Shown piece after piece: positions 15,532 to 22,460 of a stretch of 30,709 nucleotides of DNA (position 1 is its first letter; each line of letters begins with the position of its first letter). The notes below the pieces were generated by a model. The model was not told the origin of the DNA. It searched no databases and saw only the letters and a list, made by a program, of their open reading frames with translations. A program made the translations under genes and the position numbers. The DNA is from BPIH01 sp042408925 (lineage in GTDB: Bacteria; Chloroflexota; Limnocylindria; Limnocylindrales; CSP1-4), in assembly GCA_042408925.1 (NCBI GenBank), contig JBHOQO010000121.1, positions 1 through 30,709 of the forward strand, read 5' to 3'.

Positions 15532-15561
15532 GGTGCGCGGCTGCACCGGCCGGGGTAGGAT
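15530..15561 (+). promoter_or_regulatory. sixA promoter: dyad over the -35 region plus TAGGAT -10 box
   Basis: Arms CCGGTGC (15530-15536) and GCACCGG (15543-15549) flank six bases, and TAGGAT lies at 15556-15561, seven bases before the ATG at 15569. The dyad falls over the place where a -35 element would be, so it could be an operator. Its GTGC...GCAC core resembles the GTGCAC dyads found downstream of sixA. No Shine-Dalgarno site is present, implying a leaderless mRNA. Confidence 0.45.
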
Positions 15562-15568
15562 CGCCGCC

Positions 15569-16072
15569 ATGCCCGTCGAGCTCCTCCTCGTCCGCCACGC
15601 CGACGCCGGCGACCCGGCCGCCTACCCCGGCCCCGACGATGCTCGCCCGATCTCGGCCAAGGGCCGCCGCCAGGCCGAACGGCTGGCTGCCTTCCTCGCC
15701 GAGCACGGGATCCGTCCGGACGTCATCGTCAGCTCGCCGAAGGCCCGGGCCGAGCAGACGGCCCGGATCCTCGCCGAGGCGCTCGGGATGCCGGTCGTCC
15801 TCGACGAGCGGCTCGCCTCGGGCTTCGGCCCGGCCGAGCTCCTCGAGCTCCTGGCCGCCCACGGCGACCCCCGCCGGCCCCTCCTCGTCGGCCACGATCC
15901 CGACTTCAGCGACCTCGCCTCCAGCCTCTGCGGCGGCGACGTCGACCTCAAGAAGGGCGCCTTCGCCCGGATCGACTTCGACGGCCCGCCGGTGGCGGGC
16001 TCGGGGCGGCTCCGGTGGCTCGTCCCGCCGGACCTGTTGAGGGGCGCAGCCCGCCTCGACGTCGGATCCTGA
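15569..16072 (+). CDS. sixA: Phosphohistidine phosphatase SixA-like (histidine phosphatase superfamily)
   Basis: The 167-residue protein has the catalytic RHG-type motif LVRHADAG at residues 7-13 (Arg9, His10), SSPKARAEQTARILAE with its Arg in the phosphate pocket, and the second catalytic His in LLVGHDPDFSDLAS. These are SixA features. Family members dephosphorylate phosphohistidine proteins such as phosphorelay or PTS intermediates. SixA-like genes are frequently found next to CHAD and ppk/ppx genes in actinobacteria and Chloroflexi, so a link to polyP metabolism is plausible here but not shown. The start is ATG 15569, just after a TAGGAT box, and is probably leaderless. It lies downstream of the pst operon and is followed by a repeat-filled gap. 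Confidence 0.88.
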   Translation: MPVELLLVRHADAGDPAAYPGPDDARPISAKGRRQAERLAAFLAEHGIRPDVIVSSPKARAEQTARILAEALGMPVVLDERLASGFGPAELLELLAAHGDPRRPLLVGHDPDFSDLASSLCGGDVDLKKGAFARIDFDGPPVAGSGRLRWLVPPDLLRGAARLDVGS

Positions 16073-16114
16073 GGCGCAGCGGGGGCCGTTCCCCCGGCGC
16101 GCCCCGTCGGTTTC

Positions 16115-16406
16115 GTGCACCGGCTGCACGCGTCGGGCCGGCCGCGGCCGGCGGGGAGGGACCGCTCCCCGACGGCCCGTCGGTTTCGTGCACCGGCTGC
16201 ACACCCGCCGCAGGGGCGTGCACGGGGTGCACATCCTGGCGGCTTCGGGCACCGCGCGGGTCGCTGGCGTGCACCCGCCGCACGATTCCGACCGCCCCGC
16301 GGGCGCTCGCCCGCCGACCTGCCGCCGGCGTGCACCCCATTCACAGAATCGGCATGGCAGCGGCCCGGGCAGCCGCAGCGGATGCCAGAATGTGCACCGG
16401 CTGCAC
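16115..16406. repeat. Array of six 15-bp GTGCA-N5-type dyads upstream of toxin operon
   Basis: Copies lie at 16115-16129, 16188-16202, 16218-16232, 16269-16283, 16330-16344 and 16392-16406. Three are GTGCACCGGCTGCAC, in which GTGCA and TGCAC form the dyad. The others are GTGCACGGGGTGCAC, GTGCACCCGCCGCAC and the weaker GTGCACCCCATTCAC. The first two share the longer left flank CCCGTCGGTTTC. Spacings are 73, 30, 51, 61 and 62. They fill the 16073-16449 gap, which has no gene, and the last copy ends 30 bases before the -10 box of the next operon. Confidence 0.88.
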
Positions 16407-16436
16407 GCGCCGGTCCGAGCCCCGGGTCGCGGCGGA

Positions 16437-16442
16437 TACGAT
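16437..16442 (+). promoter_or_regulatory. Candidate -10 box (TACGAT), leaderless, for the AbiEii-like operon
   Basis: TACGAT ends seven bases before the ATG at 16450, with no Shine-Dalgarno site between. The nearest GTGCAC dyad ends 30 bases upstream, where a -35 or an operator would sit. Confidence 0.45.
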
Positions 16443-16449
16443 TGGCCGA

Positions 16450-16818
16450 ATGAGCGACGAACCCGCGCCCCGACCGGGACCCCGCGACCGGGACACAACC
16501 GCACGGACGGCCGCGCCGCGCGCCGAGCTCGACTGGCTCTTCTGGGACGAGCGCCGGTCGGCCGGCCGCACGATCGCGGAACTGGAGGCGGAGATCGAGG
16601 AGCTGCGTCGATCCGGCCGGCGGCGGCGCCTCCTCGAGCTCGCCCGCCGCTTCGTCGAGCGCGGTCGAGGCCGGGACACGATCCGCCTCTTCCGGCCCGA
16701 CGAGATCCGGGCGGTCCTCGACGAGATCGAGCGGTCGCCTCGGGCCCGGCGGTTCGTCGATCCCCTCCGGATCCGGATGTACGAGCGGTTCCTCGGCGAG
16801 CAGGAGGCCGGGCGATGA
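16450..16818 (+). CDS. Unrecognised 122-residue protein, candidate partner of AbiEii-like toxin
   Basis: I do not recognise a family. The N-terminal 25 residues are polar and rich in Pro, Arg and Asp. Next come LDWLFWDERRSAGRT and a predicted charged helix TIAELEAEIEELRRSGRR. LLELARRFVERG and FRPDEIRAVLDEIERSPRA follow, and the C-terminus includes LRIRMYERFL. There is no visible helix-turn-helix of the AbiEi type. The stop overlaps the start of the nucleotidyltransferase gene (ATGA at 16815-16818), a pattern normal for toxin-antitoxin pairs, so antitoxin is a reasonable but unproven guess. The start ATG 16450 follows a TACGAT box by seven bases. The composition matches the neighbouring genes. 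Confidence 0.75.
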   Translation: MSDEPAPRPGPRDRDTTARTAAPRAELDWLFWDERRSAGRTIAELEAEIEELRRSGRRRRLLELARRFVERGRGRDTIRLFRPDEIRAVLDEIERSPRARRFVDPLRIRMYERFLGEQEAGR

Positions 16819-17486
16819 CGGAAGACCCGGCCTGCTATGCGAGCCCGAGCCAGCGGACACTCCTCGCCCGCTGCTTCGCGACCGGCCTCCTCGACGGCTT
16901 CTTCCTGACCGGCGGGACGTGCCTCTCGGTCTTCTACCTCCACCACCGCGTGTCGCGCGACCTCGACCTCTTCACCGTCGACGACCGCGACCTGACGGAG
17001 ATCGCCGACCCGCTCGGGGCGATCCTGCGACCCGCGCGGACGATCGCGAGTGCGGAGCGGTACTGGTCGGCCGTCGTCGAGGACGTCCGGATCGATCTTG
17101 TCGTCGACCCGCTCTCCTCGCCCGGGCCTCGGCCGACGGTCGAGATCGAGGGGACGTCGGTCCCCGTCGACGTCCTCGAGAACATCGGACCGAACAAGCT
17201 CTCGGCCCTCGTCTCGCGCGGTGCCGCCCGCGACGCCGTCGACTGCTACCTCCTCTACCGGGCCGACCTCGACCGCTTCCGGGCCGACTACGGGGCCGCC
17301 GTCGCCCGGGACGCGCTCCTCGAGGACGACCTCTACGCCCGCGAGCGGTTCCTCGAGCTCGCCGAGGACGCTCCCGGCATCGTCGCCGCTCTCACCCTCG
17401 ACCTCCGGGTCACCATCGACCCGGCCGACCTCGCGGCGGCCTTCCGGGCCCTCGCCGACGCCGTCCCGCAGGTCCGCTCCGCCTAG
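16815..17486 (+). CDS. AbiEii/AbiGii-like nucleotidyltransferase (putative toxin)
   Basis: The 223-residue protein carries the hallmarks of the AbiEii family. FLTGGTCLSVFYLHHRVS is at residues 30-47 and is followed by RDLDLFT, giving the metal-binding Asp pair Asp49 and Asp51. A third acidic position appears in VRIDLVVD (Asp94). The C-terminal motif contains Lys128 (GPNKLSALVSRG) and RDAVDCYLL (Arg139, Asp140, Asp143). AbiEii proteins act as type IV toxins in AbiE phage-defence systems, and the related MenT enzymes modify tRNA. Some genomic homologues of this group have no proven toxicity. It is coupled to the preceding small gene. About 223 residues is shorter than the roughly 300 of AbiEii proper. 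The stop is at 17486 and no third gene follows. Confidence 0.87.
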   Translation: MTEDPACYASPSQRTLLARCFATGLLDGFFLTGGTCLSVFYLHHRVSRDLDLFTVDDRDLTEIADPLGAILRPARTIASAERYWSAVVEDVRIDLVVDPLSSPGPRPTVEIEGTSVPVDVLENIGPNKLSALVSRGAARDAVDCYLLYRADLDRFRADYGAAVARDALLEDDLYARERFLELAEDAPGIVAALTLDLRVTIDPADLAAAFRALADAVPQVRSA

Positions 17487-17595
17487 CCCGATCGCCCGAA
17501 CCTCCGCCGGCCATCGGACCCACCACGTCGGCACGACCCGCGTCGTCCCGGCCGACCAGCCCGATCGACGAAACCCCGGTCCCGGCCGACCTCGA

Positions 17596-17625
17596 CCCCG
17601 CCGCCCACAGCCCCGCCGCCCACAG
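17596..17625. repeat. Two tandem 15-bp copies before the TetR promoter
   Basis: CCCCGCCGCCCACAG occurs at 17596-17610 and 17611-17625, followed by a partial third copy. The gap 17487-17694 otherwise holds only the TetR promoter and operator. Confidence 0.6.
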
Positions 17626-17654
17626 CCCCGCCGCCGACGGCAACCGTCCGGCCG

Positions 17655-17684
17655 TTGACAGACCGACCGTCGGTCTGTTATACC
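17655..17684 (+). promoter_or_regulatory. tetR promoter with perfect palindromic operator between -35 and -10
   Basis: TTGACA (17655-17660), 18 bases, then TATACC (17679-17684) makes a recognisable housekeeping-type promoter. Between and over the hexamers lies a perfect inverted repeat with arms ACAGACCGAC (17658-17667) and GTCGGTCTGT (17669-17678) around one base. The 11-mer ACCGACCGTCG recurs at 17682-17692, giving an extra half-site next to the start codon. TetR-family repressors bind such sites, so autorepression is very likely. Confidence 0.75.
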
Positions 17685-17694
17685 GACCGTCGAC

Positions 17695-18381
17695 ATGGCT
17701 CCCAGGCGGGTCGACGTCGCCGTCCGTGCGGCACGCCGCGACGAGTTCATCGAGGCCGGCCGGCGCCTCATCCAGACGCGCGGCTACGACGGCTTCAGCA
17801 TCGAGGACCTCCTGGCCGAGGTCGGCGCCTCGAAGGGCGCCTTCTACCACTACTTCGACTCCAAGCCCGCCCTCCTCGAGGCGATCGTCGAGCGCTTCGC
17901 CGAGACGGTCCTCGCCGCGGCGGCCGACGTCGTCGCCGACCGCGACCTCCGGGCCGTCGAGAAGCTCCAGCGCTACTTCCGCACGATCGGCCTGCGCAAG
18001 ACCCAGGACCGCGATTTCCTCGAGAAGCTCCTCCGGGTCTGGTACTCCGACGAGAACGCGATCGTTCGCGAGAAGACCCGCCGCCAGACGATCCGGCTCG
18101 TGGCGCCGAACGTCGCCGCGATCATCCGGCAGGGCATCGCCGAAGGGGACATGCACCTTGCCGACCCCGACGCCATGGCCCGGGTCGTCCTCGCCCTCAT
18201 CCTCGACGCCGGCGACGAGGCCGGCGAGCTCTACCTCGCCCGCCGGGACGGCACGGCCGGCCTCGAGCAGGTCCGGGCCCGCCTGACGACGTACACCGCC
18301 GCCATCGAGCGGGTCCTCGGTCTCGAGCCCGGCAGCCTCCAGCTCGTCGACGAGGCGACGCTCCGAGCCTGGTTCGGATGA
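17695..18381 (+). CDS. TetR/AcrR family transcriptional regulator
   Basis: The regulator of 228 residues has an N-terminal helix-turn-helix at residues 34-56, FSIEDLLAEVGASKGAFYHY, preceded by the first-helix motif FIEAGRRLIQTRGYDG. The C-terminal ligand-binding region (about 65-225) has no recognisable signature. It sits right after a perfect palindrome that overlaps its promoter and 68 bases before an ABC exporter pair in the same direction. It therefore probably represses itself and the exporter until a small molecule binds, as is common for TetR-drug exporter sets. The ATG is 10 bases after the -10 box, so the mRNA leader is only a few bases long. Confidence 0.93.
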   Translation: MAPRRVDVAVRAARRDEFIEAGRRLIQTRGYDGFSIEDLLAEVGASKGAFYHYFDSKPALLEAIVERFAETVLAAAADVVADRDLRAVEKLQRYFRTIGLRKTQDRDFLEKLLRVWYSDENAIVREKTRRQTIRLVAPNVAAIIRQGIAEGDMHLADPDAMARVVLALILDAGDEAGELYLARRDGTAGLEQVRARLTTYTAAIERVLGLEPGSLQLVDEATLRAWFG

Positions 18382-18449
18382 GCTCGACGCGGCAGCCGCG
18401 AGATCGCAGTGCGCACGACCGCCACCGACGCTGAACGAAGGAGGCCGTC

Positions 18450-19361
18450 ATGGCCGCAGTCATCGAAACCGAGAAGCTGACGAAGTACTACGGGAAGCAC
18501 CGCGGGATCGTCGACGTCGACCTGGCGGTCGAAGAAGGCGAGGCCTTCGGCTTCCTCGGCCCGAACGGGGCCGGGAAGACGACGACGATCCGCCTCCTCC
18601 TCGACCTGATCCGCCCGACCTCGGGCCGGGCGAGGGTCTTCGGCATCGAGACGACCGTCGACCCGGGCGCCGTCCACCGCCGGATCGGCTACCTGCCGGG
18701 CGAGTTCGCCCTCTACGACAACCTGACCGGCGGCCAGATCCTCACCTACTTCGCGAACCTCCGAGGCGGCGTTGACCGGCGCTACCAGGAGGAGCTCATC
18801 GCCCGCCTCGACGTCGACCCGAGCCGGAAGTTCCGCGAGTACTCGCGGGGGAACAAGCAGACGATCGGCCTCGTCATCGCCCTCCAGCATCGGCCCGATC
18901 TCCTCCTCCTCGACGAGCCGACGGCCGGCCTCGACCCGCTCATCCAGCAGGAGTTCTACGCCGTCATCCGGGAGGCGAAGGCCGAGGGCCGGACCGTCTT
19001 CCTCTCCTCGCACATCCTCTCCGAGGTCGAGAAGACGTGCGACCGGGTAGCGATCATCCGGGAAGGGCGCCTCGCCCGGGTCGATCGGACCGACGCCCTT
19101 CGCGACCTCGCCCACCACACCGTCGAGATCGTCTTCCACGGCGGGCGCCCGCCGGCCGAGGAGTTCTCGGCCCTGCCCGGCGTGACCGACGTCGTCGCCG
19201 AGGATCACCTGCTCCGGATGCGGGTCGTCGGGAACATCGGGCCGGTAGTCCGGACGGCGGCGAAGTACGACATCGCCGACTTCGTCAGTCGCGAGCCGTC
19301 CCTCGAGGAGATCTTCCTCGCCGAGTACGGCCGCACGGCGGTCGAGGTGAGCGCCCGATGA
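18450..19361 (+). CDS. ABC exporter ATPase (drug/antibiotic type)
   Basis: The 303-residue ATPase has Walker A GPNGAGKT at 37-44, the signature YSRGNKQ at 131-137, Walker B LLLLDEPT at 151-158 and the H-loop in FLSSHILSEVEKTCD. The variant signature SRGNKQ in place of LSGGQ is frequent in exporter ATPases next to large ABC-2 permeases. The C-terminal 80 residues end with PSLEEIFLAEYG, as in this group. A strong ribosome site (GAAGGAGG) precedes ATG 18450. The stop overlaps the permease start (ATGA at 19358-19361). It probably forms an efflux pump with the next gene under TetR control. Confidence 0.93.
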   Translation: MAAVIETEKLTKYYGKHRGIVDVDLAVEEGEAFGFLGPNGAGKTTTIRLLLDLIRPTSGRARVFGIETTVDPGAVHRRIGYLPGEFALYDNLTGGQILTYFANLRGGVDRRYQEELIARLDVDPSRKFREYSRGNKQTIGLVIALQHRPDLLLLDEPTAGLDPLIQQEFYAVIREAKAEGRTVFLSSHILSEVEKTCDRVAIIREGRLARVDRTDALRDLAHHTVEIVFHGGRPPAEEFSALPGVTDVVAEDHLLRMRVVGNIGPVVRTAAKYDIADFVSREPSLEEIFLAEYGRTAVEVSAR

Positions 19362-21031
19362 CGAGCCTCGGTCGAACTTGGCCCGGCCCCTCGGTCTGGA
19401 GTCGCCTCTACGGCTTCGGCAGCGTCTTTGCCAAGACGATCCGGGATTCGCGACGGGCGACGATCATCGCCGCCGCCTTCCTCGGGCTCGTCTTCCTCGG
19501 GGTCAGCAAGGCGATCGTCACCGAGTTCAACACGCCCGAATCGCGGGCCGAGATCGACGCCTTGATCCGCCAGGTCCCGCCGATCCTCCAGGGTCTGGCC
19601 GGGAAAGTCGTGAACGTCGGGACGCTCGGCGGCTATCTCCAGTACAAGTACGGGTTCTTCTTCCCGATCGTCATCAGCTTCTGGTCGATCCTCGCCCTCT
19701 CCGGGACGCTGGCCGGGGAGGCGGCCCGGGGGGGCCTCGAGTTCGTCCTCGCGGCGGCGACGTCGCGGCGGCGGGTCGCCCTCGAGAAGGTCGCCGGGCA
19801 CGTCCTCATGCTCGGGATCGCCTGCGCGGTCGCGTTCGCCTCGCTCGCGATCGCCGGGGCCGTCTTCCCGGTCCTCCCCGGCGACGAGATCAGCCCCCTG
19901 GCGGCCTTCGGCTACGCGGCGTGGCTCGGCATCGTCGCCCTCTGCGGCGGCGGCTTCGCCTTCGCCCTCGCCCCGTTCGTGGGCCGGGGCGGGGCGGCGG
20001 GGATCGCCGGCTTCGTGACGGTCGGCGGCTTCATCGTCTACGGCTACCAGCAACCGGTCCCGGAGCTCGCCCCGTTCGCGAACCTGACCTGGTGGGGCTG
20101 GACGCAGAACCACATCCCCCTCGCCGGGGTCTTCGACTGGCCGGCGGTCGGGTTGACGGCGCTCGTCGCGCTTGCCTTTCTCGCCGTCGGGGTCGAGGCG
20201 TTCCAGCGCTGGGACGTCGGGGTCACGGCGCGGCTCCCGGGGCCGTCGATGCCGGAGCCGCTCCTCGGCCTCTCGGGGCCGCTGGCCCGGGCGACGGGCC
20301 AGTACCTCGCCCGGGCGGTCGCCTGGGGGCTCGGGGTCGGCTTCTTCGGCCTCGTCTTCGGGGCGGCAGCCCGGGGCTTCCTCGAGGCGCTCGCCGACTC
20401 GCCGCACTTCGTGGAGCTCCTTGCGACGGTCTTCCCGGGCATCGACTACGCGACGGCGGGGGGCTTCCTCCAGCTCCTCTTCATCGAGCTCGGGGTCGTC
20501 TTCGCGGGACTGGCGGCGGCGACGATCGTGAGCGGCTGGGCTTCGGACGAGACGTCGGGGCGGCTCGGGATGCTCCTTGCCACGCCGCTCCTGCGGATCC
20601 GCTGGGCCGTGGCGAGCGGGGTCGGCATGCTCGTCGACGTGGGGGTGTTTGTCTTGCTCACGGCCGCCGGGATCGGGATCGGGGTCGCGACGGCCGGGGC
20701 CGACGTGGCAACGCCGGTGACGGGCTCACTCGTCCTGGGGATCTACGCGGCGGCGCTCGTGGGGCTGGGTCTGGCGGTGGGCGGCCTGTTCGGGAGCCGC
20801 TACGCGACGCCGGCGGTGGTGCTCTACGTCTTCGGTGCCTGGTTCGTCCAGCTCTTCGGCGAGGTCCTCCACCTGCCGGGGATCGTCCGCGAGCTGGCGC
20901 TCACGACGCATCTCGGCCAGACGATGGTCGGGGTCTGGGACTGGGCGGGGGTCGCGGCGGCGTTGGTCGTGGCGGTCGGGGGGATCGCGGTCGGGGCCCG
21001 GGGTGTGGCCCGGCGCGACTTGATGGTCTGA
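19358..21031 (+). CDS. Large ABC-2 exporter permease
   Basis: The 557-residue protein has about twelve hydrophobic segments in two similar halves, so it looks like a fused two-domain permease of the kind paired with SRGNKQ-type ATPases in polyketide or antibiotic exporters. An N-terminal FAKTIRDSRRATIIAAAF element occurs at about residues 24-41. GLEFVLAAATSRRRVALEK in half 1 and GRLGMLLATPLLRIRWAVAS in half 2 are the paired cytoplasmic elements after the ABC-contact helix. The start is the ATG overlapping the ATPase stop. The protein ends VGARGVARRDLMV with a basic tail. The exported substrate is unknown. Confidence 0.88.
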   Translation: MTSLGRTWPGPSVWSRLYGFGSVFAKTIRDSRRATIIAAAFLGLVFLGVSKAIVTEFNTPESRAEIDALIRQVPPILQGLAGKVVNVGTLGGYLQYKYGFFFPIVISFWSILALSGTLAGEAARGGLEFVLAAATSRRRVALEKVAGHVLMLGIACAVAFASLAIAGAVFPVLPGDEISPLAAFGYAAWLGIVALCGGGFAFALAPFVGRGGAAGIAGFVTVGGFIVYGYQQPVPELAPFANLTWWGWTQNHIPLAGVFDWPAVGLTALVALAFLAVGVEAFQRWDVGVTARLPGPSMPEPLLGLSGPLARATGQYLARAVAWGLGVGFFGLVFGAAARGFLEALADSPHFVELLATVFPGIDYATAGGFLQLLFIELGVVFAGLAAATIVSGWASDETSGRLGMLLATPLLRIRWAVASGVGMLVDVGVFVLLTAAGIGIGVATAGADVATPVTGSLVLGIYAAALVGLGLAVGGLFGSRYATPAVVLYVFGAWFVQLFGEVLHLPGIVRELALTTHLGQTMVGVWDWAGVAAALVVAVGGIAVGARGVARRDLMV

Positions 21032-21033
21032 CG

Positions 21034-21047
21034 GGCCGCGAACGGCC
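21034..21047 (+). terminator. Small GC hairpin after the exporter operon
   Basis: GGCCG (21034-21038) and CGGCC (21043-21047) close a CGAA tetraloop just after the permease stop. The stem is short and lacks a U-tract, so terminator function is uncertain. Confidence 0.3.
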
Positions 21048-21070
21048 GGTCGGGGGGCAGGTGTCGTCCG

Positions 21071-21432
21071 TGACGCCCTGGCTGGAGCCGCGCCCGCGGC
21101 TGCGCGGCGTGACGGCCTGGCTGGACACTTCGAGGATCCTGGGGCCGCGGCTGCGCGGCGTGACGCCGTAGGTGGACACTTCGCGGGTCGCAGCGCTCCG
21201 GTGTGCCGCCGTGACGGCCTGGCTGGACACTTCGCTGGCCGCGCCCCCACAGATCCGGCAGCTGTCCAGCTACGCCGTCACGACCGACCGTTCGGTCCGT
21301 CCCGCCGCCCAAATGTCAAGCTACGGCGTCACGGCCGACCGCCCACCGCGTCCCGGCGGCCAAATGTCAAGCTACGGCGTCACGGCCGGTCGCCGCGGCG
21401 CTCGCTAGGCGAAATGTCAAGCTACGCCGTCA
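21071..21432. repeat. Array B: eight 21-bp repeats in two inverted arms
   Basis: The left arm holds a degenerate copy at about 21071 and good copies at 21110-21130, 21161-21181 and 21212-21232, spaced 51 bp apart. A 27-bp centre (21233-21259) follows. Right-arm inverted copies lie at 21260-21280, 21311-21331, 21362-21382 and 21412-21432, spaced 51, 51 and 50. Several right-arm copies read AAATGTCAAGC...CGTCA, with TGTCAAG in place of TGTCCAG. The array sits between two convergent genes, 40 bases after the permease stop. Confidence 0.92.
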
Positions 21433-21433
21433 C

Positions 21434-21580
21434 GAAGCGCCCGGAGACGCGGTGAGCGGCGCGGCCAGCCCCGAGAGCGAAGCGCCCGGAGACGCGGTGA
21501 GAGCGAAGCGGCCAGCCGCGGAGCGACGCGACCCGTGAGAGCGGCGCGGCCAGCCTTGGTGCGGCGCGGCCAGCCTTCGT
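21434..21580. repeat. Second repeat family behind array B (45-bp and 20-bp units)
   Basis: GAAGCGCCCGGAGACGCGG recurs at 21434 and 21479, 45 bases apart. GCGGCGCGGCCAGCC occurs at 21541-21555 and 21561-21575, and nearly so at 21457-21470. These units are unrelated to the 21-bp repeats. The stretch 21433-21619 otherwise shows no gene; it is the 3' flank of the XRE-cupin gene. Confidence 0.6.
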
Positions 21581-21619
21581 GCCACGCAGCCCACGAGGAC
21601 CCGCTCCCCGACCGGCCCG

Positions 21620-22423
21620 TCAGCGCGTTAGCGCGTCGCTCTCGTGAACGAGCAGGTGGTCGAACTGCGAGCGCCCGAGCACGAACCAGATCCCGTGGAC
21701 CGGCGTGTCGCCGATGTTCGCCAGCCGGTGCGGGATCGACGAGTGGAACGAAATCGCATCGCCGGCCTGCAGCACGTACTCCTCGAAGCCGAGCGTCACC
21801 TGGAGGACCCCGCTGATCACGTAGCCCCACTCGTGGCCCGGGTGGCGCTGGTAGGCGTCGGGCGGCGCCGACGCCCCGCCCACCTCGTAGATGACGTAGA
21901 GGAACTCGACCCCGGGCTCCGACGTCGTCGTCAACCGCTCCCAGATCACTCCCGAGGCGAGCCGGATCCGCTTCCGGGTCGCTGCCGGTTGGTACGGCGA
22001 GGCGGCCGGCGGCAGGACACCCGGTCCAATGGCGATCTCGCCCGGCCGTTCACCGAGGGGCTCGGCCGGTCGCTCGGCCGTCACCCCACCCCCGGCCGGC
22101 GCCTCGGGCGGCCGCCGATCGTTGAAGAGAAGCTCGTCGAGCGAGACGTCCAGCTCGGATGCGATGGCGTAGAGCGTGCTGACCGACGGATTGGCCCGCC
22201 CCCGCTCGATCTGCGAGATGAGGCTCGACGACACCCCGAGCCGACGGGCGAGCTCACGGACGCTGAGCCGCCGCTCGCGGCGCGCCTCCCGAAGGCGACC
22301 ACCGATCTCGGGGTGATCGGGCCGGGCACTCCGGCCACGGACCGATTCTTCCACTGGACTCCTCGCCGATGACGCTGTCCGCCGACGTTCGTCGCCGGTC
22401 GCCACGATCGTACCCTCCCCCAC
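21620..22423 (-). CDS. XRE-family regulator with C-terminal cupin domain
   Basis: The regulator of 267 residues has an HTH_XRE domain at about residues 41-100 with the recognition-helix region LGVSSSLISQIERGRANPS. A linker rich in Pro and Gly follows, then a cupin_2 domain at about 165-260, with HEWGYVISGVLQVTLGFEEY and LQAGDAISFHSSIPHRLAN. This SutR/PuuR-like layout usually senses a small carboxylate or amine and controls adjacent catabolic genes. It is the last gene of a minus-strand run after the SDR (37-base gap). It may regulate both its own operon and the divergent M24/E1 operon. The start is uncertain: GTG at 22423 gives this length, while a nearby GTG six codons in is also possible. 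Confidence 0.9.
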   Translation of the reverse strand: MGEGTIVATGDERRRTASSARSPVEESVRGRSARPDHPEIGGRLREARRERRLSVRELARRLGVSSSLISQIERGRANPSVSTLYAIASELDVSLDELLFNDRRPPEAPAGGGVTAERPAEPLGERPGEIAIGPGVLPPAASPYQPAATRKRIRLASGVIWERLTTTSEPGVEFLYVIYEVGGASAPPDAYQRHPGHEWGYVISGVLQVTLGFEEYVLQAGDAISFHSSIPHRLANIGDTPVHGIWFVLGRSQFDHLLVHESDALTR

Positions 22424-22460
22424 GCCAGGCCCGCGGACGACACCGACGCGGACGGCCCGC

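Noticed and set aside
21071..21432. Complete insertion sequence
   Set aside because: No transposase reading frame fits in the roughly 360 bp; at most this is a non-autonomous element.
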